The notes below the pieces were generated by a model. That model was not told where the DNA came from, ran no database searches, and saw only the letters and a list, made by a program, of their open reading frames with translations. Source: Pseudomonas sp. MYb185 (GTDB taxonomy: Bacteria > Pseudomonadota > Gammaproteobacteria > Pseudomonadales > Pseudomonadaceae). From it: DNA of 39,946 nt. A program made the position numbers and the translations under genes. Position 1 is the stretch's first letter; each line of letters opens with the position of its first letter. This document shows positions 1 to 9,144 of this stretch, one piece after another. Where the stretch lies: contig NZ_PCQD01000020.1 of NCBI RefSeq assembly GCF_002979975.1, positions 1-39,946 on the forward strand, in the 5' to 3' direction.

Positions 1-692
1 TTGTCGTGGTCGTAGTCGCGGCGGGTGACGCGGCTGGTGCGGGCTTCCAGGCGTACGCCGAAGCGCTTGACCACCGGGTCGTCGGCGACCAGGCCGTTGC
101 CCTGATCGAAGCCCGTCGGGTCGAGACGCGGAAAGCCGGTCTGGTCATCGCCAAACACCAAGAGATGACCGTCAGGGGTGTGGCGGAAGTGGTAGTGAAT
201 GCCCTCTTCCTCGCACAGGCGCTGGATAAAGTGCAGGTCGGTCTCGTCGTACTGGGTGCAGTAGTCGCGCTCGGGATAGTCGCTGCCGAGCTGGAACAGG
301 AAGGCATTGGATTGGATGCCGTGGTCGTCGAGCACGCGGGCGATGATCTGCGGCACACTGAGGTGCTGAAAGAGGCGCTGGTTGTGCCGCAGGTCGAGGT
401 ACTGCAGTTGGGGGACCAGCTCCAGGCGGTAGCGGGTCAGGCGCTTGCCGGACTCGCCGATGGCGGCGTGATGGATCAGGCCGTGCAGGCCGGTGCCGTT
501 GCCCAGGTCGAGCCAGGCGTTGTGGTGCAGCAGGCTTTCCAGATCCAGGTCGGGCTGTTCACTGACCAGCTGCAGTTCGATGCGGTAGCACTGACTGATC
601 GCTTCGCGGGCCTGGAAGGCCAGTACCTTGAAGTCGTGCTCGAGGCCGGGCAGGCTCAGGGTGAAGTGGGCTTGGTTGGCTGGGGCAAACAT
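1..692 (-). CDS. vgrG: Type VI secretion spike protein VgrG (TssI), N-terminal part; 3' end beyond window
   Basis: VgrG trimers form the tip of the type VI secretion needle and carry effectors. The minus-strand reading frame is open from the ATG at 690-692 to the window edge, giving about 230 residues of a protein that normally has 600 or more. The translation starts MFAPANQAHFTLSLPGLEHD and contains the family hallmarks QHLSVPQII, DYPERDYCTQYDETDLHFIQ and RLCEEEGIHYHF of the gp27-like (Phage_GPD) domain of pseudomonad VgrG proteins. A GAGGA ribosome binding site lies just upstream of the ATG. No other type VI secretion gene is visible upstream, so this may be an orphan vgrG with effector genes beyond the left edge. 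The missing part is due to the window boundary; no frameshift was seen. Confidence 0.93.
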   Translation of the reverse strand, partial: MFAPANQAHFTLSLPGLEHDFKVLAFQAREAISQCYRIELQLVSEQPDLDLESLLHHNAWLDLGNGTGLHGLIHHAAIGESGKRLTRYRLELVPQLQYLDLRHNQRLFQHLSVPQIIARVLDDHGIQSNAFLFQLGSDYPERDYCTQYDETDLHFIQRLCEEEGIHYHFRHTPDGHLLVFGDDQTGFPRLDPTGFDQGNGLVADDPVVKRFGVRLEARTSRVTRRDYDHD

Positions 693-1042
693 CCGCTGTC
701 CTCATCTACTTTCGCCAGGGCAACCAGTAACTGGTTGCCCGCGTGATGGGCAGGCATTGTCACAGAATCATGCGGAAGTGGATGTGCGCTGGTTGGCAGA
801 ACCCGCATTTGCAGCAGTGTCGATGATCAGCAAAGGACCAGGCCCGAACCCAATGACACTGAGTTAAAACATTGAGCGCCATCCATGGCTACATCCCCCA
901 CGTCATTGCGAGCCGCGTAGCGGCGCGGCAATCCACGGGCTGGCCATCCAGTATGGATTGCTTCGCCCTACGGACTCGCAATGACGCGGTTCTACCGGCG
1001 GAGCAGCGAGAAATAGGCTTAACTACGCCTTCAGGTCCGCAC
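693..1042. other. Intergenic region with a dispersed repeat, no gene seen
   Basis: This 350-bp stretch lies between the start of vgrG and the end of the VC0807-like gene. It holds the palindromic repeat at 901-986. Near the end, the 9-bp arms AGAAATAGG (1009-1017) and CCTATTTCT (1042-1050) could pair across the stop codon of the VC0807-like gene, but the loop is long (24 nt), so a terminator function is uncertain. No convincing protein-coding frame was found. Confidence 0.6.
901..986. repeat. Imperfect palindromic repeat of the CGTCATTGCGAG type
   Basis: The left arm (901-935) begins CGTCATTGCGAG and ends CAATCCA. The right arm (954-986) begins TGGATTG and ends CTCGCAATGACG. The outer 12 bp and inner 7 bp are perfect inverted repeats, and the middle of the stem is imperfect. 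Elements with these ends are, from general knowledge, dispersed in many bacterial genomes as intergenic hairpins resembling small palindromic or MITE-like repeats. Only one copy lies in this window, so dispersal here is inferred. Confidence 0.7.
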
Positions 1043-1753
1043 CTATTTCTGCTGCGCGACTATCTCTTCCATCTTCAACCCGGTCAGGCCATGGATGGTC
1101 CGCCACAGATAGAACAGGATCGCCAGCATCATGATCATCGAGGGGATGGCGATCATCGGATAGCTGACCAGGGTCATGCGCCCCAGCTCGGCGTTGAAGG
1201 CTTCGGTACCGGCCGGGCTGACCACGATCCACTTGGCGATCACGTAGTTCATGAACGAGGAAAAGAAGAAGGTGCCCGCCAGGAAGTAGGTCGCCTTGAG
1301 CAGGCGCTGCTCGAATACCTCGCCCAGGCCACGCTCGCGCAGACGCTCATCGATGCGCTGCACGTTCAACACCTTGTCGTTGTACAACAGGGTACGGATC
1401 AGCGGGTAGCGGGTGCGGGTGGAGAACAGCACCGCCAGGCCGATCACGCCCGGCACCGCCGCTTCCTTGATCGCCAGCCATTGCGGGTCCAGTTCCAGCA
1501 GCCCTATGCCACCGGTGAGGAATACGCTGATGACACCCAGTATGGCGATGAAGTTGTACTTGCGGTAACGCAGCAGCTCGAACAGTCCCCAGCCCAGCGG
1601 GAAGGCCAGCGCCACGATCAGCGCCTGGTGCGGTCCCAGGTGGGCATCACCGCTGAACTTCATGAGGATCACCGAGGGGATCACGATGCTGACCAGCAGG
1701 TCGACCAGGGGGCGGGGTTTGTGTTGCGGGGTATCCGGTAAAACGTCGTTCAT
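1043..1753 (-). CDS. VC0807-like multi-pass inner-membrane protein, function unknown
   Basis: This 236-residue protein has about six hydrophobic segments: residues about 17-32, 45-60, 68-87, 100-113, 157-175 and 198-222. A charged segment (about 128-150, RIDERLRERGLGEVFEQRLL) separates the last two from the rest. The pattern, and phrases such as KYNFIAILGVISVFLTGGIG, match the VC0807-type membrane proteins annotated in pseudomonads; that assignment is from memory. No catalytic motif is visible. It stands alone, divergent from the chemoreceptor gene. The ATG at 1751-1753 has only a weak ribosome binding site (GAGA further upstream), so the start is moderately certain. Confidence 0.7.
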   Translation of the reverse strand: MNDVLPDTPQHKPRPLVDLLVSIVIPSVILMKFSGDAHLGPHQALIVALAFPLGWGLFELLRYRKYNFIAILGVISVFLTGGIGLLELDPQWLAIKEAAVPGVIGLAVLFSTRTRYPLIRTLLYNDKVLNVQRIDERLRERGLGEVFEQRLLKATYFLAGTFFFSSFMNYVIAKWIVVSPAGTEAFNAELGRMTLVSYPMIAIPSMIMMLAILFYLWRTIHGLTGLKMEEIVAQQK

Positions 1754-1869
1754 GATGTACGGGTAATCTCGGTTGCGTTGACCATGGCATCAACAAGGCC
1801 GCCCAGTATGGGTTAAAGTTTTTTCGGCTACCAGCCGGTAACGCCTGTATTCCCATAAAAAACCATCCC

Positions 1870-1901
1870 GCGCCCGCCGCTGACTGACCAGTGGCAGGCG
1901 C
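1870..1901. other. Stem-loop between divergent genes
   Basis: GCGCCCGCCGCTG (1870-1882) pairs with CAGTGGCAGGCGC (1889-1901) at 11 of 13 positions around a 6-nt loop. A-rich sequence lies on the left and GTTGTCGTTTTTATT on the right, so it looks like a bidirectional terminator. No gene that it would obviously terminate ends here, because the flanking genes diverge. It may be a relic or an insulator ahead of the chemoreceptor promoter. Confidence 0.4.
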
Positions 1902-2014
1902 GTTGTCGTTTTTATTCCTTTCACACAGAGATTGCTATGCCACTGAAGTCTTCACTACGAATGCAGAGCCTGACCATGCTGCCCGGCTGCATGGCTGAGA
2001 TGGATCAATATCGC

Positions 2015-2041
2015 TCAAGCCTGACCCGCTTCGGCCGATAA
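2015..2041 (+). promoter_or_regulatory. FliA (sigma-28) flagellar/chemotaxis promoter
   Basis: TCAAGCCT at 2015-2022, an 11-bp spacer, then a perfect GCCGATAA at 2034-2041. This fits the known sigma-28 consensus TAAAGTTT-N11-GCCGATAA, with an exact -10 element and exact spacing. It lies 74 bp upstream of the chemoreceptor ATG, which is the usual arrangement for FliA-dependent receptor genes. Confidence 0.88.
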
Positions 2042-2115
2042 TTACGCTCTTATCAACTCTGGCTTCCATAACAAGAACAACCAGCTGCCCCGACTTTTGA
2101 TCCCTGGAGATATAC

Positions 2116-4023
2116 ATGAATAGCTGGTTCGGCAATCGCAGTGTCAATCTGAAGCTCGGCCTGGGCTTTGGCCTGGTTCTGCTGTTCACCCTCATCCTGG
2201 CGCTGACCGGCTGGCGTAGCCTTGGCATGCTGATCGACAGCGGCAACCAGACCACCGATCTGGCCAGGCTGGAAAGCGCGCTGACCAAACTGCGTATCAG
2301 CCGCATGCAGTATCTGGTGGTCAATGGCGAACCGGCCGCGGGCCAGCACGTGCAAACCCAGCTGGATGGTTTTGCTGAAGAACAGCGACGGGTCATCGGA
2401 GCACTGGACAATCCCCAGGATCTGGAGCTGGCCCAACCCTTGCCGAGGATTCTCGATGATTACCAGCGCTCACTGAACAATATGCGCGAGGCGTTCGCCA
2501 GCCGCGCGATGGCACTGCAGGAAATGAATCACCAGGCCCGCGCGATGACCGACCTGCTGGCGGAGCTGGAGCGCACGGCAAACCAAAGCGATGACCCGGA
2601 GCTGATCCAGGCTGTGGAATCGTTCAGCATGCGTTTTCTGCAGGTGCGCTTCGATATTCGCATCCTCATGACCGAAGCCAGTGCCGAAGCTGAGCAGGCG
2701 CTGGTACAGGCGCTGGAAACAACCTCAAGGGAGCTGGAGGTACTCGAAGGGTATTTCCGGGGGAGCCAGATGACGCTGGTGAGTCAGGCCAGGCAGATAC
2801 TGGCCCAGTATCAAACCCAGCAGCAGCGCTTCCAGGCCGGCACCCGGCAGATCGCCCAGACCCGCGACGAGACCACGGCCCAGGTCGCCGATGTGCTGGA
2901 GATAACCGAGCAGTTACGCCAGGCCCAGCTGGCACGCCGTGACCTCCAGGCAACCGGCATCCGTACCCTGCAGGCGGTATTGACCATCCTGGCGTTGCTG
3001 ATCGGCAGCTTGAGTGCGGTGCTTATCACGCGACAGATCACCGGTCCGCTCAGGGACACCCTCAAGCAGGTTGGCAATATCGCTGCCGGCGACCTGACCC
3101 ATCGGCAGACCATCACCCGCGGCGATGAACTGGGAGTGCTGCAACAAGGCGTGCAGCGCATGGCCGACAACCTGCGCGACCTGATCGGCGGGATTCGTGA
3201 CAGCGTGACGCAAATTGCCAGCGCTGCCGAGGAGCTGTCTGCGGTCACCGAACAGACCCGGGTTGGCGTCAACAGCCAGAAAGAGGAAACCGATCAGGTG
3301 GCCACTGCCATGCAGGAAATGTCCGCCACGGTGCAGGATGTGGCGCGCAATGCCGAGCAGGCATCCCAGGCCGCCTCCAGCGCCGATGATGAAGCACGCC
3401 ATGGCGACCAGGTAGTCAACGAGGCCATCGGCCAGATCGTGCGACTGGCCGACGAAGTTGCCCGTTCGACCGAAGCGATGGATGTGTTGAAACTGGAGAG
3501 CAACAAGATCGGCAGCGTGATGGATGTGATCAGGGCGGTAGCGGATCAGACCAACCTGCTGGCCCTCAATGCTGCCATCGAAGCCGCCCGCGCCGGGGAA
3601 GCCGGACGCGGCTTTGCGGTAGTCGCTGATGAGGTGCGCTCTCTGGCCCAGCGTACCCAGCAGTCCACTACGGAAATCGAGGCATTGGTGGCGGGTGTGC
3701 ACAGCGGTACCCAGCAGGTGGCCAGCCGGCTGAGCAGCAGCCAGGCGCTGGCGGAAAACAGCGTCGAGCTGACCCGCACCGCAGGTGCGGCGCTGGGTAA
3801 CATCACCCGCAGCGTGTCCAATATCCAGTCGATGAATCAGCAGATCGCCGCGGCGGCCGAGCAGCAAAGCGCGGTAGCTGACGAGATCAGCCGCAGCGTG
3901 GTCAACGTGCGCGATGTCGCCGAGCAGAGCGCCACCGGCAGCGATCAGACCGCCGCTTCCAGTATCGAGCTGGCGCGGCTGGGCAATGAGCTGCAGGTGC
4001 TGGTCAGCCGTTTCCAGGTGTAG
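2116..4023 (+). CDS. Methyl-accepting chemotaxis protein with a long periplasmic helical (HBM-like) sensor domain
   Basis: This 635-residue inner-membrane chemoreceptor has TM1 at about residues 13-33, a periplasmic domain of about 250 residues, TM2 at about 285-305, a HAMP linker at about 306-358 and a cytoplasmic signalling domain to the end. The signalling hairpin tip ([20 protein letters not shown], then [19 protein letters not shown]) is diagnostic. The sensor domain is all-helical and of the length of helical bimodular (HBM) domains, which in pseudomonads such as McpS bind organic acids. That ligand class is inferred from size and the N-terminal pattern NLKLGLGFG. The ATG has a GGAGA site 6-7 nt upstream and a sigma-28 promoter further up. 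It is a single-gene unit, convergent with the cytochrome gene. Confidence 0.93.
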   Translation: MNSWFGNRSVNLKLGLGFGLVLLFTLILALTGWRSLGMLIDSGNQTTDLARLESALTKLRISRMQYLVVNGEPAAGQHVQTQLDGFAEEQRRVIGALDNPQDLELAQPLPRILDDYQRSLNNMREAFASRAMALQEMNHQARAMTDLLAELERTANQSDDPELIQAVESFSMRFLQVRFDIRILMTEASAEAEQALVQALETTSRELEVLEGYFRGSQMTLVSQARQILAQYQTQQQRFQAGTRQIAQTRDETTAQVADVLEITEQLRQAQLARRDLQATGIRTLQAVLTILALLIGSLSAVLITRQITGPLRDTLKQVGNIAAGDLTHRQTITRGDELGVLQQGVQRMADNLRDLIGGIRDSVTQIASAAEELSAVTEQTRVGVNSQKEETDQVATAMQEMSATVQDVARNAEQASQAASSADDEARHGDQVVNEAIGQIVRLADEVARSTEAMDVLKLESNKIGSVMDVIRAVADQTNLLALNAAIEAARAGEAGRGFAVVADEVRSLAQRTQQSTTEIEALVAGVHSGTQQVASRLSSSQALAENSVELTRTAGAALGNITRSVSNIQSMNQQIAAAAEQQSAVADEISRSVVNVRDVAEQSATGSDQTAASSIELARLGNELQVLVSRFQV

Positions 4024-4065
4024 CCCACCGCGAACGAGGCAGCCAGAAACCTGCCACGCCGGCGC

Positions 4066-6435
4066 CTAGCGTGCCGGTGCGGTGCCCTGCGCTGGCTGCA
4101 ATCTCTGTTGTAGCGCGAGTGCCTGCTGGTCTGCCGGGTCCCGCTGCAACAGGGCCTCGATATAGTGCTGCGCCAGTTCCTGCCGGCCATGGCGCAGGGC
4201 GAAGCTGGCGCCGGTCCATAACAGATCGCGGTTGTGGGGGTGGCGCTGGCTGGCGAGGCGCAGGATCTCCAACGCCTCGTCGGGGTCCGACGGCTCCAGC
4301 GCCACCGCCAGCACGTATCCCGTACGTGGCTCTTCCGGTTGCAGCTCCCAGGCCCGCCGCAGATGCGTCATCGCCGTATCGCGCTGCTGTTGGCGCACCA
4401 GCGACAGCCCCAGCGCGTAATGCAGCATGCCTTCGCCTGGCAACTGCTCCAGCGCTTCGCCCAGCAAGCGTTCTGCGGCCTGCTCACGGCCCTGGGCGCG
4501 GTACAGGTCAGCCAGGTTCAGGTAGTTCGCAGCCTCCAGCGGGGCGATCTCGATGGCCTGACGCCAGGCCTGCTCCGCCTCATCGATGCGGCCCTGGCGC
4601 AAACGCAGCATGCCCAGTTGGCCCTGGTGGCTGGAGCGCTCGGCATGCAATGCCAGCTCCTCTTCATACTCGCGCAGTGCACGCTCGTAGGCCGGCTGAT
4701 GTGCCGGCGACAGATCGACATCCACCAGCATACTGGCAGCCAGCGAGCGCAGGCTACGCAGCGGATCAGCCAGCAGCGGCGCCAGGTAGTGCTGGCGCAG
4801 CGCCGCCGGGCTATCATCCAGCGCACGGATGCTGCCCAGTCGCACCAGTGGGTCGGGGTCTCGCAACCCCTTGGCCGCAGCCTGCTGCTGCGCCTGGCCG
4901 AGCTGCGGTTGCAGCCGCTGCGCTGCACTGCCGCGCACTATCGGTGCCAGTTGCGGATCGTTGACCAGGGTCGCCAGATCCTGCTGCGCTGCCGGCAGAC
5001 CCTGGTCGGCGGCGGCGATGGTGGTCGCTGGGGAAGCCTGTTGCCAGCGACCCTCCGGGAACCAGCCGGCAATCTGCTGCGCGGCCCAGTCCGGCTCGCG
5101 GTCGGTATGACAGCCGGTGCAGGCATCCGGGGTGCCCAGTTGCCGGGCCAGATCGGGGCGCGGTACGGCAATGTTGTGGTCGCGGCGCGGGTCGATGACC
5201 ATATAGGTACGCTCCGGCATATGACAGCTGACACACTGGGCGCCGCTCGAATCGGCAGCATGGAAATGATGCGTGGGTCGATCGAACTCTATCGGCAGGT
5301 GGCAGCTGCTGCACAGCGCATTGCCCTCGGCACGCAGCGCCTGGCTGTGTGGCTCGTGGCAGTCACTGCAGGTAACCCCGGCGGCATGCATCCGGCTCTG
5401 GGCGAAACTGCCGCTGATGAACACTTCCTCGCGCTGCTGGCCATCGGCAAAGTACAGCGGATCGCTGAGCAGTTCGGGACGGTAGAAATCCAGCAATGGC
5501 AGGCCGGCGTGATAGCCCTCGGCAGTAGCACTGCGCAACGAGTGGCATTGGGCGCACACCTGCTGTTCCTTGTCCGTGCTCAGCGGCACGCTGCGCCGCG
5601 CGGTTACCCGTTCCAGTTCATGCAGCCAATGCATGCCCTGGCGCTCATCCAGCAGCAGCGTCAGCCCCTTGTCCGGCCATTCCTGCCCCTGCGTCCATTG
5701 CAGATGCCGACTGCCCGGCCCATGACATGCCTCACAGCCCACCCCCAGCTCCGACCACTCAGCGGCGAAGCTCTGCGTCTGCGCATCGAAGCCCTTGCGG
5801 TAATCGGTAACGTGGCAGTCGGCACACATGAAGTTCCAGTTCTGCGCCGGGCCGGTCCAGTGCAGGGGGCTGTCATGCCGCACCTGCTCATCCGGATACA
5901 GATGGAACCAGCGCTGGCCTCCCGCCGCCTGCGGCCGGGTATCCCAGGCGATCGACAGGGCCTGCAGGCGGCCACCACCCAGATCGACCAGGTACTGCTG
6001 CAGCGGATCCAGACCGAAGGTGTACAGCACCTCGTATTCGGTCAGCTGTCCGTCGGCACCGTCGGTGGTGACGAAATAACGCCCGTCGCGCTGCTGGAAA
6101 CGTGAAACGATGCCGGCATATTCGAAGCGGCTGTCGTTGAAGTCCGCCAGCACCGTCTCGGCACTGGCATGGGCCATGGCATGGGCATGCTGGGAGTCCC
6201 GCCAGGCCTGATGCTGCTCGGTATGGCAGCCGGCACAGCTGGCGCTGCCGATGAAGTCTGCCGGCGTCTGGTTGCGGACCACTGGCGGTGCAGGCGTTTC
6301 AGCCGGGACGACCGCGGCTGGCTTGCCGGGACGATACTGGTTGGCAAAGTAGCTCGCCAACGCCAGCAGCAATACGGCGACAGTCAGTGCCAGCCAGCGC
6401 CGCCATCTGCGGGGGATATGCTCGGATACGGCCAT
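4066..6435 (-). CDS. Octahaem c-type cytochrome fused to TPR repeats
   Basis: This 789-residue protein is anchored by one N-terminal transmembrane segment (about residues 14-30), with the rest periplasmic. Eight CXXCH haem-attachment motifs start at Cys67, 204, 234, 294, 356, 375, 401 and 439 (CAGCH, CADCH, CEACH, CAQCH, CSDCH, CSSCH, CVSCH, CTGCH). Residues about 480-580 look like HEAT-type helices (LRDPDPLVRLGSIRAL), and about 590-780 form several tetratricopeptide repeats (for example EAANYLNLADLYRAQGREQA). Such multihaem-TPR fusions are annotated as hypothetical cytochromes. An electron-transfer role in the periplasm is secure from the motifs, but the donor and acceptor are unknown. No partner reductase lies beside it, and a link to the phenol genes is not supported. 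Confidence 0.88.
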   Translation of the reverse strand: MAVSEHIPRRWRRWLALTVAVLLLALASYFANQYRPGKPAAVVPAETPAPPVVRNQTPADFIGSASCAGCHTEQHQAWRDSQHAHAMAHASAETVLADFNDSRFEYAGIVSRFQQRDGRYFVTTDGADGQLTEYEVLYTFGLDPLQQYLVDLGGGRLQALSIAWDTRPQAAGGQRWFHLYPDEQVRHDSPLHWTGPAQNWNFMCADCHVTDYRKGFDAQTQSFAAEWSELGVGCEACHGPGSRHLQWTQGQEWPDKGLTLLLDERQGMHWLHELERVTARRSVPLSTDKEQQVCAQCHSLRSATAEGYHAGLPLLDFYRPELLSDPLYFADGQQREEVFISGSFAQSRMHAAGVTCSDCHEPHSQALRAEGNALCSSCHLPIEFDRPTHHFHAADSSGAQCVSCHMPERTYMVIDPRRDHNIAVPRPDLARQLGTPDACTGCHTDREPDWAAQQIAGWFPEGRWQQASPATTIAAADQGLPAAQQDLATLVNDPQLAPIVRGSAAQRLQPQLGQAQQQAAAKGLRDPDPLVRLGSIRALDDSPAALRQHYLAPLLADPLRSLRSLAASMLVDVDLSPAHQPAYERALREYEEELALHAERSSHQGQLGMLRLRQGRIDEAEQAWRQAIEIAPLEAANYLNLADLYRAQGREQAAERLLGEALEQLPGEGMLHYALGLSLVRQQQRDTAMTHLRRAWELQPEEPRTGYVLAVALEPSDPDEALEILRLASQRHPHNRDLLWTGASFALRHGRQELAQHYIEALLQRDPADQQALALQQRLQPAQGTAPAR

Positions 6436-6603
6436 GATGCGGTCCGATTATTATTGGGCTGGACGAATAGTGCCTGCCCTACAAGCCAAGCGCCAGCCTT
6501 GAGGGCGAAGAATTGCGCTCTGACGCAAGCACCGACCGCTATCGCCCAGACCGATACTCGTGACCTTGAAGAAATGCCTGCTTATGCCCTGCTCCCGCGT
6601 CGG
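6436..6603. other. Short intergenic region, no gene
   Basis: This 168-bp gap separates the start of the cytochrome gene from the end of the second hydratase gene; both lie on the minus strand. It should carry the cytochrome promoter. No clear sigma-70 or sigma-54 hexamers and no T-tailed hairpin could be picked out by eye. Confidence 0.4.
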
Positions 6604-7386
6604 TCAGGCAAACCGCACGCTGCAACTGCCGAGTCCATCGATGATTACCTTCAGGTTGTCGCCGGCCGCCACCGGCACCACGCCCGACAGCGCCCCGGAC
6701 AGGACCACCTCGCCAGCCTTGAGCCCCATGCCCCTCTGCCCCAGCGCATTGGCCAGCCAGGCCACGGCGTTTGCCGGCGAGTCCAGGCAGGCACTACCCA
6801 CACCGGTACCGGCTACAGCGCCGTTCTTCTCCAGTACCATGCCGCAGCTCGCCAGATCCACCTGCTGCGGGTCAACCCACTGGTCTCCCAGCACGAACAT
6901 ACCGCAGGATGAATTATCCGCCACGCTGTCCTGAATCCTGATCTGCCAGTTACGAATGCGCGTATCGATAATCTCGAAACACGCCATGACGCCCTTGGTC
7001 GCCCGTAGCACATCGGACGCCGTCACTCCGGGGCCAGCCAGGTCCTCCTGCAACAGGAAGGCAATCTCGCCTTCGACCAGGGGCTGGTTCAGCGTTGCCA
7101 TCTCGATACATCCACCCGACTTCACCAGCATGCGATCGGTGAGCACGCCGAAGTTGGGTTGATCGACCTTCATCCGTTCCATCGCCTTGCGGCTGGTGGC
7201 ACCGACCTTCCAGCCGACAATATGTTCACCCTGGTCTACCCGGCGCGCCATCAGGCGCTGCTGCACCTGGTAGGCATCCCCAAGGCTCATGTCGGCAAAA
7301 CGACTGGTCAGCGGGTCGACCATGCTGGGCGAGGTCAGGGCGAGATACAGTTCATCACCCAGTTCATTGATCAGGGATTGCTCCAT
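6604..7386 (-). CDS. 2-oxopent-4-enoate (2-hydroxypenta-2,4-dienoate) hydratase, second copy
   Basis: This 260-residue cytoplasmic enzyme is of the DmpE/MhpD family, which adds water to 2-hydroxypenta-2,4-dienoate to give 4-hydroxy-2-oxovalerate. It aligns without gaps to the copy at 17204-17986; a manual count gives about 189 identities in 260 (73%). Family motifs are intact, including EGEIAFLLQEDLAGPG, VLRATKGVMACFEI and GALSGVVPVAAGDN. It follows the acyl-CoA ligase gene by 72 bp on the same strand and is probably co-transcribed. It could be an isozyme for substituted dienoates or the remnant of a second pathway. No partner aldolase or dehydrogenase is next to it. Confidence 0.92.
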   Translation of the reverse strand: MEQSLINELGDELYLALTSPSMVDPLTSRFADMSLGDAYQVQQRLMARRVDQGEHIVGWKVGATSRKAMERMKVDQPNFGVLTDRMLVKSGGCIEMATLNQPLVEGEIAFLLQEDLAGPGVTASDVLRATKGVMACFEIIDTRIRNWQIRIQDSVADNSSCGMFVLGDQWVDPQQVDLASCGMVLEKNGAVAGTGVGSACLDSPANAVAWLANALGQRGMGLKAGEVVLSGALSGVVPVAAGDNLKVIIDGLGSCSVRFA

Positions 7387-7458
7387 TGCATACTCCGGAA
7401 ACCGGCCTGGCTTCAGCTAAATGATGATTGCGCCTGGTCGCTGATGTTGCGAGAGGGG

Positions 7459-9144
7459 TCAGGCCCTGGCCCGCTCCTCATCAACCAGCTCTTTCTTCGA
7501 CAGTTTGCCCACCGGCGTGCGCGGCAGCGCCGCGCGAATCTCCATTGCCGCCAGGCGCTCATGCTTGCCCAGACGCGGTGCAAGGAAGGTTTGCAGTTCA
7601 TCGAAACCCAGCTCCGGCGCACCCGCCTTGAGCTTGATGAATGCCTTGGGCGCCTGACCACGGTAAGGGTCGTCGATGCCGATCACCGACACCTCCTCCA
7701 CCGCCGGGTGTTCGTAGATAGCCTCCTCGATCACCCGCGGATAGACGTTGTAGCCGCTGCAGAGAATCATGTCCTTGGTACGGTCGACGATATACAGCCA
7801 CCCCTGCTCGTCCATGTAACCGACATCCCCGGTGCGCAGGAAACCATCCTCGGTCATGGCCTCGGCGGTGGCGTCGGGGCGCTTCCAGTAGCCGGAAGTG
7901 ACATTCGGCCCGGCAATGCAAACCTCACCGCGCTCGCCGGGCGGCAAGCTTCCAGCGGAGCCGTCCAGCGGCGCGATGCGGATGGTTGCCCCCGGCACCG
8001 GCATGCCGCAGGAGCCGGGGTGCGGCTCGGCGTCCCTGGGAGTGAAGGTGCCGGTGGTGGTGGTCTCGGTCATGCCCCAGCCTTCGCGCAGGGCGCAGCC
8101 GGCCATGTCCGAATAGCGCTGCTGCACCTCCAGCGGCAGCGGCGCACCACCGGAGTTGCACAGTTTGAGCGAGGTCAGGTCCAACTGCGCGGTCAGCGGG
8201 TGGGCCAGCAGGCCGATGAACATGGTCGGCACGCCGGGAAAGGTGGTGATGCGGTTTTCGTGGATTTCCCGCAGAACCGTCTCGGCGTCGAAGCGCGGGT
8301 GCAGATAGACTTCCGCCGCCATGCGCACACTGAACAGCATGTTGATCATCAATGCGTAGATATGGAACGGCGGCAACACGGCCAGCACCCGCTCCTGGCC
8401 CGCCTGCAGCGACTCATCCAGGATCGCCTGCAACTGGGAGCAGCTGGCGGTGAGGTTGGCGTGGGAGAGCATCGCGCCCTTGGGCGCGCCAGTGGTGCCG
8501 CCGGTGTACTGCAGCACGGCCAGGGTCGCGGCGGGATCATCCAGCGGGTGGGCGATAAAGCCGCCGTCGTTATCCAGCAGGCCGGCAAAGGAGCTGATAT
8601 GGCTGCCCCACTCCACCGCCACCGAGGGCCCCAACTGGCCGGCTTGCTCCGCGCTGACCGGCCCGCAGAACTCCGTCAGTTGACCGACTATCAGCCCCTG
8701 AAGACGGCTGTTGTGCACCAGGTCGGCCATTTTCGGATACAGACTGGCCAGATCCAGAGTCAGCATGAAGTCGGTCTGACTGTCTTCAATCTTGTGCGCC
8801 AGCGTACGCTCGGCATCCAGCGGTGAATAGTTGACGACCGTGCCACCGGCCCGCAACACGCCAAGAAAAGCGATGAAGTAGTGTGGGCAATTGGGCAGAT
8901 ACAACCCCACATGCACCCCCGGGCCGACGCCCAGGCGTTGCAGACCGCAGGCGGCACGCTTGACCAGGTCGTCCAGCTGCCGGTAGGTCAACTTGTGGCC
9001 GAGGAAGTCGATCGCCGGACGCTCGGCAAAGGCTGCGACAGCCTGGTCCAGCAGAGCCCACACCGGGCCTGTCGGCAATTCGGCATCCCAGCGCATGCTG
9101 TGGGGGTAGGAGTCCAGCCAGCGTAATTGCGCACTCGCGTTCAT
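7459..9144 (-). CDS. AMP-forming acyl-CoA ligase
   Basis: This 561-residue member of the ANL (adenylate-forming) superfamily makes acyl-CoA from a carboxylic acid, ATP and CoA. The phosphate-binding loop YTGGTTGAPKG is at residues 213-223. The motifs GWGMTETTTTGTF, GWLYIVDRTKDMI, CSGYNVYPRVIEEAI and the C-terminal lysine motif RTPVGKLSKKEL are all present. The ATG at 9142-9144 has a strong GGAGG site and was preferred over an in-frame start 27 codons upstream. The sequence resembles medium/long-chain or dicarboxylate-CoA ligases (PimA-like) more than benzoate-CoA ligases, but substrate cannot be read from sequence. It probably forms an operon with the second hydratase downstream, and is divergent from the porin gene. 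Confidence 0.87.
   Translation of the reverse strand: MNASAQLRWLDSYPHSMRWDAELPTGPVWALLDQAVAAFAERPAIDFLGHKLTYRQLDDLVKRAACGLQRLGVGPGVHVGLYLPNCPHYFIAFLGVLRAGGTVVNYSPLDAERTLAHKIEDSQTDFMLTLDLASLYPKMADLVHNSRLQGLIVGQLTEFCGPVSAEQAGQLGPSVAVEWGSHISSFAGLLDNDGGFIAHPLDDPAATLAVLQYTGGTTGAPKGAMLSHANLTASCSQLQAILDESLQAGQERVLAVLPPFHIYALMINMLFSVRMAAEVYLHPRFDAETVLREIHENRITTFPGVPTMFIGLLAHPLTAQLDLTSLKLCNSGGAPLPLEVQQRYSDMAGCALREGWGMTETTTTGTFTPRDAEPHPGSCGMPVPGATIRIAPLDGSAGSLPPGERGEVCIAGPNVTSGYWKRPDATAEAMTEDGFLRTGDVGYMDEQGWLYIVDRTKDMILCSGYNVYPRVIEEAIYEHPAVEEVSVIGIDDPYRGQAPKAFIKLKAGAPELGFDELQTFLAPRLGKHERLAAMEIRAALPRTPVGKLSKKELVDEERARA

Noticed and set aside
1937..2041. 34-codon small ORF upstream of the chemoreceptor
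   Set aside because: Its stop codon falls within the -10 element of the FliA promoter, the ribosome binding site is weak, and the peptide shows no recognisable pattern.
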